From contig CAXBCF010000038.1 of assembly GCA_963973975.1 (NCBI GenBank), forward strand, positions 1-13,902: a stretch of 13,902 bases of DNA. The letters run 5' to 3'. A model generated the notes under the pieces. The model was not told the origin of the DNA, did not search any database, and was given only the letters and a program-made list of their open reading frames with translations. Shown piece by piece: positions 1-5,930 of the stretch (its first letter is position 1; each line of letters begins with the position of its first letter). The position numbers were made by a program, and so were the translations under genes. The DNA comes from UBA1494_A sp963973975 (GTDB lineage Bacteria; Bacteroidota; Bacteroidia; Flavobacteriales_E; Vicingaceae).

Positions 1-240
1 AATAACAACTGCAACAGCACCTGTCGCTCCTGAAATCATGCCCGGGCGACCACCTAAAATCGAAGTAACCAAGCCCATGACAAAAGCCGCATACAATCCC
101 GTTAATGGAGATAAGCCTGCTATCATTGCAAATGCAACAGCTTCAGGAACTAAAGCCAAAGCAACCGTTAATCCTGAAAGTACTTCCGTTTTGTAATTGA
201 CTTTTTGGGAAAAATCAAAGAGGTTGAGGTATTTTTTCAT
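1..240 (-). CDS. SulP family inorganic anion transporter, N-terminal part (runs off left edge)
   Basis: Reading the minus strand from the ATG at 240-238 gives 80 codons without a stop up to the window edge. The peptide starts MKKYLNLFDFSQ and then shows SulP N-terminal features: a K-T-E-V-L-S-G-L-T-V-A-L segment (about residues 17-28), V-P-E-A-V-A-F-A-M-I-A-G-L (31-43) and the P-L-T-G-L-Y-A-A-F motif (45-53), then G-G-R-P-G-M-I-S-G-A-T-G (63-74). In this family these form the first membrane helices of the anion path; members carry sulfate, bicarbonate or related anions across the inner membrane, and the substrate cannot be read from this fragment. The STAS domain would lie outside the window. 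The gene is divergent from dnaE across a 249-bp spacer. The family call is firm; the start is supported by its fit to the family N-terminus. Confidence 0.88.
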   Translation of the reverse strand, partial: MKKYLNLFDFSQKVNYKTEVLSGLTVALALVPEAVAFAMIAGLSPLTGLYAAFVMGLVTSILGGRPGMISGATGAVAVVI

Positions 241-318
241 GAGTAGATCTGCCTTAAATGATTTTTTTATAGATCAAAGACTATAAATAGAGACTTGGAG
301 CCGTGATTTTTGAGCGGG

Positions 319-326
319 CAAAAGTA
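319..326 (-). promoter_or_regulatory. Candidate -7 element for the SulP gene
   Basis: On the minus strand this reads TACTTTTG, a match to the Bacteroidota -7 consensus TAnnTTTG. It lies about 80 bases upstream of the SulP ATG, which would give a leader of roughly 70 bases. No clear TTG -33 box is seen at the usual distance, so this is a moderate to weak call. Confidence 0.35.
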
Positions 327-371
327 GATTTTTTAATTCGTTTCGAACTGCTTTTTTGTGTTTTATTAGTG

Positions 372-436
372 TTATCAACAGCAGCTTTCTTCAGCACATT
401 AATGATTGAGAATATTTAATGACACTTATCAACAGC
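372..436 (+). repeat. Two direct DnaA-box-like repeats upstream of dnaE
   Basis: The 11-mer TTATCAACAGC occurs exactly at 372-382 and again at 426-436, same strand, 54 bases apart. Its first nine bases differ from the DnaA box TTATCCACA at one position. Both copies lie in the spacer between the divergent SulP gene and dnaE, so they could bind DnaA or another regulator of dnaE. Two near-consensus copies do not make an origin, and no AT-rich unwinding element or dnaA gene is visible. Confidence 0.4.
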
Positions 437-438
437 GC

Positions 439-446
439 CAAATTTG
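439..446 (+). promoter_or_regulatory. Weak candidate -7 element for dnaE
   Basis: CAAATTTG matches TAnnTTTG except at the first base and lies 43 bases before the dnaE ATG. It comes just after the second DnaA-box-like repeat, so a protein bound there would overlap the promoter. No -33 TTG is evident. Confidence 0.25.
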
Positions 447-489
447 AGAAGTGCTTTTAGCTAATTTTATGCTGTAAAAATATAGCTCT

Positions 490-3400
490 ATGCCCTCATT
501 TTCTCACCTTCACGTTCATTCACAATATTCTTTACTAGATGGAGCTGCACCCATTGCTGCCATGATGGAAAAGGCGAAGAATGACAACATGCGGGCAGTG
601 GCTTTAACCGATCATGGAAACATGTTTGGTGCTTTTCAATTTGTGGCCGAAGCGGCAAAGCGTGGAATTACTCCTGTGGTTGGCTGCGAATTTTACTTGG
701 TGGAAGATCGACACAAAAAAGAATTTACGGTAGGAAATCGCGACAAGCGATACCATCAATTGCTATTAGCAAAGAACCAAAAAGGCTATGAAAACCTTTC
801 AAAGCTTTGTTCTTTGGGCTATATAGAAGGCTTGTATTCCAAGTATCCTAGAATTGACATGGAATTGCTCAAGAAATACAAAGAAGGCTTAATTGCAACC
901 ACTTGTTGCATTGCCTCTGTAATTCAGCAAGCCATTTTATTTAAATCGGAAGAGGATGCGGAAAAAACCTTTGTTGAATGGTTTGAATTGTTTGGCGATG
1001 ATTATTACATTGAATTGCAGCGCCACGGATTGGGAGAAATTGATGGAACCGGAAAGACGCAGGAAGATGTCAATCAGATTCTAATCAAATGGTCGAAAAA
1101 GTACGGTGTTCCTTTAATTGCAACCAATGATTCACATTATGTAGATGAAGAAGATTGGACTGCGCATGATATTTTGCTTTGCATCAATACAGGAGATAAA
1201 ATCAGTACCCCAAAAGGAGATGGAAAGGGTTTTCGCTTTGGGTTTCCAAACAGCAATTTCTACTTTAAGACCCAAGCTGAAATGGAGGCTTTGTTTGCCG
1301 ATATTCCAGAAGCTTTGGATAATACCAATTTGGTCATTGACAAAATCACTCCTCCGGAACTGAAGCGGGATATTTTACTTCCAAATTACACCTTGCCGAA
1401 GGAGTTTAAAGATCAAAATGAATATTTAAAGTACCTCACGTTTGAAGGCGCCAAAAAGCGCTACGGAGTGATTACTGCTGAAATTGAAGAGCGTTTAAAT
1501 TTTGAATTGAAGATTATCAAAGACATGGGCTTTCCAGGTTATTTCTTGATTGTTCAGGATTTTACCACGGTTGCCCGACAAATTGGTGTTTCTGTAGGAC
1601 CGGGAAGGGGTTCCGCAGCGGGTTCTGCTGTGGCTTATTGTGTGGGAATCACCAACATCGACCCGATTAAATACAAATTGCTGTTTGAGCGTTTCTTAAA
1701 TCCTGAAAGGGTTTCCATGCCCGATATCGATATTGATTTTGACGATGAAGGTCGCTCAAAAATCATCGATTACGTGGTGGAGAAATATGGAAAAAACCAA
1801 GTCGCTCAAATCATTACCTATGGTTCCATGGCGGCAAAATCTTCCATTCGAGATGTTGGAAGGGTATTGGATGTTCCGCCTTCTGAAGTCGATCGAGTTG
1901 CTAAATTGGTACCGGGAATTAGTCTTTCCGACCTTTTTGGAAAGGATGAGAAAACACTCAAAGGAAGTTTAAATTCCGATGATTATGATCATGCTCAGCA
2001 GTTGAGAAAACTCATTGAAATAGATGATTTAACAGGACAAACCTTGACTCAGGCAAGAGTTTTAGAAGGTTCAGTGAGAAATACTGGCGTACATGCCTGC
2101 GGAATTATTATCTCTCCGGATGATATCACCAATTATATTCCTGTTTGCACTTCCAAAGAATCAGATCTATTGTTGACCCAGTTCGACAATAAAGTGGTGG
2201 AAGATGCTGGTTTGTTGAAAATGGACTTTTTGGGTTTAAAAACCTTGACCATTATAAAGGATGCCATTGCATTGATCAAAGAGAATTACGATGTGGAAAT
2301 TGATCCAGATGAAATTCCTTTGGATGATGAAAAAACCTATCAATTGTATCAAAGAGGGGAGACCAACGGAACTTTTCAATTTGAGTCGGCGGGAATGCAA
2401 AAGCACCTCAAGAATTTAAAACCCAACAATATTGAGGATTTAATTGCCATGAATGCCCTTTACCGTCCAGGTCCCATGCAATTTATTGATTTGTTTGTCG
2501 CTCGAAAGCGCGGGGATGAGAAAGTGGAATATCCTCATGATTTATTGAAGGAAATCTTGGAAAACACTTATGGAATCATGGTGTACCAAGAGCAAATTAT
2601 GCAAGCTGCGCAAATCATGGCTGGTTATTCACTTGGAGAAGCGGACATTCTTCGCCGTGCCATGGGAAAGAAGAAGATGGATGAGATGAAAAAGCAGGCG
2701 CAAAAATTCATCGATGGTGCCAAAGAAAAGCACGATGTAGCGCCCGAAGATTCTAAGAAGGTATTCGACATCATGCTGAAATTTGCCGAGTACGGATTTA
2801 ACCGCTCGCATTCTGCAGCCTATTCTGTTGTTGCTTTCCAAACGGCTTACCTCAAAGCCAACTATCCTGAAGAATACATGGCTGCCGTTCTCACCAACAA
2901 CATGAACGACATCAAAAAGGTGACTTTTTTCATGGAAGAATGCAGAAGAATGGGCACTAAAGTATTGGGACCAGATGTGAATGAAAGTGCATTTAAATTC
3001 ATTGTAAATAAAAACAAGGAAATCCGCTTTGGCTTGGGCGCTTTGAAGGGAATGGGCGAAGGAGCGGTAGAAGCCATTGTGTATGAGCGAAAAACCAATG
3101 GTAAGTTCAACTCTATTTTTGATTTAACCAAGCGAGTGAATTTAAAAGCAGTGAATAAAAAATCCATTGAGAGTTTAGCGCTTGCCGGCGGATTTGATTC
3201 GTTTACTGACGTTCATCGGGCGCAGTATTTTCATAGCGAGAACGGAGAACCCATCTTTTTAGAAAAAGCCATTAAATACGGTAACTCGTATCAATTGCAA
3301 GAGAGTTCAGCTCAGGTTTCACTTTTTGGTGGAGAAGCCGCTGTTGAAATTCCCGAGCCTCAAGTACCTTCTTGCTCAGAGTGGGGCAGACTGATGAAAT

Positions 3401-4059
3401 TGAATAAAGAGAAAGAAGTGGTGGGAATTTACCTTTCTGGGCATCCTTTGGACGACTACAAGTTTGAGATTCGGCATTTTTGCAACTCTAAAATCAAAGA
3501 GCTTGCCGACTTGGAAACACTTTCCAAAAAGCAGGGTGAAATAAGGGTTGCGGGAATTGTAACCGAAGCGCAGCACCGTGTTTCCAAAACAGGAAAGCCT
3601 TTTGGAATTTTAACCATTGAAGGTTATGAAGAAAGTCATCGATTGATGCTTTTTTCGGATGATTACATCAAATTTAAATCCTATTTAACGGAAGGTTGGT
3701 TTTTATTTGTCCGCGGAAAAGTACATCAACCACAGTGGAGAAATGAGCCAGAATTCAAGGTAACTAACATAGAATTGCTGAGTGAACTGAAAGAAAAATT
3801 AATTGAGGGAATTAATTTGCAAATCGATTTTAAAGCAATCGACGAAAGTTTTATTAAATGGGTGAAAGATATTGCCAAAGAGAAGAAGGCAAATTGCAAA
3901 TTAGGATTAACTTTGGTTGACCATCAAAATCGAAACAGCATAAAATTGCAATCTCGAACTTTAAAGGTAAACCTGACTAATGAGCTGATCAATAGAATTG
4001 AAAGTCAGCCGGAGATAAGTTTTAAAATCATTAATAATGACAAATTGTCGGCAAATTGA
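490..4059 (+). CDS. dnaE: DNA polymerase III alpha subunit (DnaE)
   Basis: This 1189-residue protein is the replicative polymerase catalytic subunit, close in length to the 1160-residue E. coli enzyme. Order of domains: PHP domain (H8/H10, T40-D41-H42-G43, G65-C66-E67, H89, N213-D214-S215-H216); C-family polymerase core with P411-D-I-D-I-D-F, where D412 and D414 correspond to the first two catalytic aspartates, and K-M-D579-F-L-G-L with the third; a helix-hairpin-helix segment near 847-865; a sliding-clamp-binding pentapeptide Q942-V-S-L-F946; and an OB fold near 1015-1100. Most PHP metal-ligand motifs look intact, so this domain may bind metal, unlike the degenerate E. coli one; that is an inference. 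The ATG at 490 puts the H-L-H-V-H motif at residues 6-10, as usual. It is followed by trxA in the same direction, which has its own promoter. Confidence 0.98.
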   Translation: MPSFSHLHVHSQYSLLDGAAPIAAMMEKAKNDNMRAVALTDHGNMFGAFQFVAEAAKRGITPVVGCEFYLVEDRHKKEFTVGNRDKRYHQLLLAKNQKGYENLSKLCSLGYIEGLYSKYPRIDMELLKKYKEGLIATTCCIASVIQQAILFKSEEDAEKTFVEWFELFGDDYYIELQRHGLGEIDGTGKTQEDVNQILIKWSKKYGVPLIATNDSHYVDEEDWTAHDILLCINTGDKISTPKGDGKGFRFGFPNSNFYFKTQAEMEALFADIPEALDNTNLVIDKITPPELKRDILLPNYTLPKEFKDQNEYLKYLTFEGAKKRYGVITAEIEERLNFELKIIKDMGFPGYFLIVQDFTTVARQIGVSVGPGRGSAAGSAVAYCVGITNIDPIKYKLLFERFLNPERVSMPDIDIDFDDEGRSKIIDYVVEKYGKNQVAQIITYGSMAAKSSIRDVGRVLDVPPSEVDRVAKLVPGISLSDLFGKDEKTLKGSLNSDDYDHAQQLRKLIEIDDLTGQTLTQARVLEGSVRNTGVHACGIIISPDDITNYIPVCTSKESDLLLTQFDNKVVEDAGLLKMDFLGLKTLTIIKDAIALIKENYDVEIDPDEIPLDDEKTYQLYQRGETNGTFQFESAGMQKHLKNLKPNNIEDLIAMNALYRPGPMQFIDLFVARKRGDEKVEYPHDLLKEILENTYGIMVYQEQIMQAAQIMAGYSLGEADILRRAMGKKKMDEMKKQAQKFIDGAKEKHDVAPEDSKKVFDIMLKFAEYGFNRSHSAAYSVVAFQTAYLKANYPEEYMAAVLTNNMNDIKKVTFFMEECRRMGTKVLGPDVNESAFKFIVNKNKEIRFGLGALKGMGEGAVEAIVYERKTNGKFNSIFDLTKRVNLKAVNKKSIESLALAGGFDSFTDVHRAQYFHSENGEPIFLEKAIKYGNSYQLQESSAQVSLFGGEAAVEIPEPQVPSCSEWGRLMKLNKEKEVVGIYLSGHPLDDYKFEIRHFCNSKIKELADLETLSKKQGEIRVAGIVTEAQHRVSKTGKPFGILTIEGYEESHRLMLFSDDYIKFKSYLTEGWFLFVRGKVHQPQWRNEPEFKVTNIELLSELKEKLIEGINLQIDFKAIDESFIKWVKDIAKEKKANCKLGLTLVDHQNRNSIKLQSRTLKVNLTNELINRIESQPEISFKIINNDKLSAN

Positions 4060-4089
4060 TTTGGTAGGCTTATTGAATACTTAAATTTG
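4060..4089 (+). promoter_or_regulatory. Bacteroidota-type promoter for trxA
   Basis: TTTG at 4060-4063 and TAAATTTG at 4082-4089 are separated by 18 bases and fit the -33 TTTG / -7 TAnnTTTG pattern. The upstream box starts directly after the dnaE stop codon. The ATG of trxA lies 34 bases beyond the -7 box, behind an A-rich leader. This is the best-matching promoter in the window. Confidence 0.6.
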
Positions 4090-4123
4090 AAATAAATTAA
4101 TTGATAATAAAAAAAAGAAAATT

Positions 4124-4444
4124 ATGGCAATTGAATTAACAGACGCAAATTTTGAAGAAACAGTATTAAAAGCCGATAAACCAGTATTGGTTGATTTTTG
4201 GGCTGAATGGTGTGGACCATGTAGAATGGTTGGACCAATCGTCGATGAATTATACAAGGAATATGATGGTAAAGCCATTGTTGGAAAAGTAAATGTGGAT
4301 AATAACCCAGGAATTTCTGCTCAGTTTGGCATAAGAAACATTCCTACCGTTTTAATCTTTAAAAATGGTGAAATCGTTGACAAGCAAGTAGGTGCAGCAC
4401 CAAAAAGTGCGTATGCAGGCAAGTTGGATGCACAAATGGCTTAA
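4124..4444 (+). CDS. trxA: Thioredoxin
   Basis: This 106-residue cytoplasmic protein has the length of classical thioredoxin. It carries the active site W29-C30-G-P-C33 inside an F-W-A-E-W-C-G-P-C context and the cis-proline loop I73-P74-T, with no signal peptide. It reduces disulfides in target proteins such as ribonucleotide reductase, using electrons from thioredoxin reductase. The start ATG follows an A-rich leader and gives the normal N-terminal strand. A promoter overlaps the end of dnaE and a strong hairpin follows 17 bases after the stop, so the gene is probably transcribed largely as a single-gene unit. Confidence 0.96.
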   Translation: MAIELTDANFEETVLKADKPVLVDFWAEWCGPCRMVGPIVDELYKEYDGKAIVGKVNVDNNPGISAQFGIRNIPTVLIFKNGEIVDKQVGAAPKSAYAGKLDAQMA

Positions 4445-4461
4445 GTAATAATCGAAATTTT

Positions 4462-4499
4462 AAAAAGTCCTTTAGGTGAATTATCTAAGGGACTTTTTT
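4462..4499 (+). terminator. Rho-independent terminator after trxA
   Basis: The arm at 4462-4475 (AAAAAGTCCTTTAG) pairs with 4485-4498 (CTAAGGGACTTTTT) through 14 positions with one G-T wobble, leaving a 9-base loop. The 3' arm ends in a run of six T. The A-run on the 5' side means it could also stop transcription from the other direction. Confidence 0.88.
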
Positions 4500-4517
4500 A
4501 TTGGCTAATTTTAGACC

Positions 4518-5438
4518 ATGTCATCCTTAGAAAGAAATCAGATTGCTAGCTATAGCAAATTAGAATTATTGGCTCGTCAGGTAGTAGAGGGATTTATTAC
4601 TGGATTGCACAAAAGTCCTTTTCATGGGTTTTCCGTTGAGTTTGCCGAACACCGACTTTACAATACCGGAGAATCTACTCGCCACATCGATTGGAAATTG
4701 TATGCACGAACCGACAAGTTGTTTGTGAAACGCTATGAAGAAGAAACTAACCTTCGATGCAGAATTTTAGTTGATATTTCCTCTTCAATGTATTTCCCTG
4801 AAAAGGCTGAAGAAGGGAAATTCAATAAATTGCAATTTTCTGTTCATGCTGCTGCTGCATTGGTGGAGTTGCTTCGCCGACAAAGAGATGCGTATGGACT
4901 TTCTTATTTTAGTGATAAGATTGAATTTCATTCCGATGTAAAATCCAATGCCACGCATCGACGCTTAATTTTTCATGAGTTAGAGCAACTGCTCGACCAA
5001 GCAACAAGCAGAAAAACGACTGCTGCTAGTGAGGTACTTCACCAGATTTCTGAAATGATTCACAAACGCTCTTTGGTGGTTATTTTTAGTGACATGTTGG
5101 ATGATTCGGATGAAGAAGAGAAATTATTTTCAGCTTTACAGCACTTGAAACACAACAAGCACGAGGTGATTTTATTTCACGTGGTGGATCACAAAGCGGA
5201 ATTGAATTTTGAATTTGAAAACAGGCCTTATCGTTTTGTGGACATGGAAAGTGGGGAGGAGGTGAAACTCAATCCAAATGAGGTAAAGGATTTTTATGTG
5301 GAACATGCCCAAAAAAGACAAAAAGCATTGGAGTTGAAATGCGGACAATATGGCATCGACTATGTTTCCACTGATGTTGGAAAAACCCTTAACCAGGTGT
5401 TGTTGCCATTTCTAGTAAAGCGCTCTAAGCTTTATTGA
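4518..5438 (+). CDS. DUF58 domain protein with VWA-like fold
   Basis: The 306-residue protein carries the DUF58 signature near 38-77: G-F-S-V-E-F-A-E-H-R, Y-N-T-G-E-S-T-R-H-I-D-W-K and a run ending V-K-R-Y-E-E-E-T. A VWA-like half follows, with the metal-site motif D86-I-S-S-S90 and a later I-F-S-D-M segment (189-193). It has no signal peptide or clear membrane helix, so it is probably cytoplasmic. Family members usually work with a MoxR-type AAA ATPase, often beside Bat-type proteins, in poorly defined assembly or envelope roles. No MoxR gene is visible here: upstream is the trxA terminator and downstream is the accessory island. The gene begins 18 bases after that terminator, and no good promoter is obvious. 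Confidence 0.88.
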   Translation: MSSLERNQIASYSKLELLARQVVEGFITGLHKSPFHGFSVEFAEHRLYNTGESTRHIDWKLYARTDKLFVKRYEEETNLRCRILVDISSSMYFPEKAEEGKFNKLQFSVHAAAALVELLRRQRDAYGLSYFSDKIEFHSDVKSNATHRRLIFHELEQLLDQATSRKTTAASEVLHQISEMIHKRSLVVIFSDMLDDSDEEEKLFSALQHLKHNKHEVILFHVVDHKAELNFEFENRPYRFVDMESGEEVKLNPNEVKDFYVEHAQKRQKALELKCGQYGIDYVSTDVGKTLNQVLLPFLVKRSKLY

Positions 5439-5525
5439 GGGGATTTATCTGATAGATTTTTTTAATTTCTCTTTCCCTTCAAAATCAAATACTTATTTTT
5501 TGTATGTTTGTTTGCTACAGTTTTG

Positions 5526-5549
5526 ATAAAGCACACTGCTGTGCTTTAT
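5526..5549. repeat. Perfect 9-bp inverted repeat at the left edge of the island
   Basis: ATAAAGCAC (5526-5534) and GTGCTTTAT (5541-5549) are exact reverse complements around a 6-base loop. No T-run follows, so it is not a typical terminator. It lies 88 bases after the DUF58 stop and just before the GTTGTGC boundary candidate. It could be part of a degenerate recombination site or a protein-binding site. Confidence 0.5.
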
Positions 5550-5575
5550 TGACTTGTTGTGCGTCAGTGTAAAAA

Positions 5576-5665
5576 GCCAACGCACGGTCAAGCACATTTG
5601 GTTTTTGCCGACACACAAAGCCAACGCTTGAAAAACCAAAAGAGCTTGCCCTTCCCCACCGCTGA
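5576..5665. repeat. Structured repeat, left copy
   Basis: The core is a perfect 10-bp stem, TTTGGTTTTT (5597-5606) with AAAAACCAAA (5631-5640), around a 24-base loop. The loop contains GCCAACGC (5620-5627). Another GCCAACGC precedes the stem (5576-5583) and a degenerate one follows it (about 5655-5663). CACATTTG enters the 5' arm and CAAAAGAG leaves the 3' arm. The copy at 11734-11823 has the same layout but a different stem sequence. It lies between the boundary motif at 5556 and the operon promoter. Confidence 0.65.
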
Positions 5666-5692
5666 AAAAGATGTGATTTCATAAAATGTTTA

Positions 5693-5700
5693 TATATTTG
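5693..5700 (+). promoter_or_regulatory. -7 element for the defence operon; decides the regulator start
   Basis: TATATTTG matches TAnnTTTG exactly and lies 18 bases before the ATG at 5719. Transcription would start near 5705-5708, so the in-frame ATG at 5686 lies upstream of the transcript and cannot be used. The -33 region has no clear TTG, which would suit a promoter that is weak or regulated by the XRE protein it drives. Confidence 0.5.
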
Positions 5701-5718
5701 CACCTGATGCCGATTAAT

Positions 5719-5925
5719 ATGAATAGAAAAGCAATTAACAGACTAAAAGTTGTTTTAGTTGAACAAGGTAAGACCAATAAATGGCTTGCCGAAAAACTCG
5801 ACAAAAACGAAACAACTGTTTCAAGATGGTGCACTAATGAAGTTCAACCATCTTTAGATACTTTGGTAATTATTGCCGATTTGTTAGCAGTGGATGTAAA
5901 AGATTTAATAAACACAACACTTTAA
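5719..5925 (+). CDS. XRE/Cro-CI type helix-turn-helix regulator
   Basis: The 68-residue protein is almost entirely a helix-turn-helix domain. After a short N-terminal helix come K-T-N-K-W-L-A-E-K-L (18-27), the turn D-K-N-E, the probable recognition helix T-T-V-S-R-W (32-37), and then P-S-L-D-T-L-V-I-I-A-D-L-L and V-D-V-K-D-L-I. I place the start at 5719, not at the in-frame ATGs 5686 or 5707, because the -7 element at 5693-5700 must lie upstream and because M-N-R-K-A-I fits the family start. The stop is 5 bases before the methylase gene, so it leads the operon. The likely role is autoregulation or timing of the restriction genes, like C proteins of R-M systems; this is inferred from position and fold. 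Confidence 0.85.
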   Translation: MNRKAINRLKVVLVEQGKTNKWLAEKLDKNETTVSRWCTNEVQPSLDTLVIIADLLAVDVKDLINTTL

Positions 5926-5930
5926 TAAAA

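Noticed and set aside
372..436. A chromosomal replication origin
   Set aside because: Only two near-consensus boxes are present, with no cluster, no unwinding element and no dnaA or dnaN nearby.
5576..5665. A CRISPR array or leader
   Set aside because: There are no regularly repeated identical units with spacers and no cas genes; the repeats are two separated hairpin elements.
5515..5703. A 62-codon minus-strand open frame upstream of the regulator
   Set aside because: It overlaps the hairpin, the left structured repeat and the operon promoter, and shows no recognisable domain.
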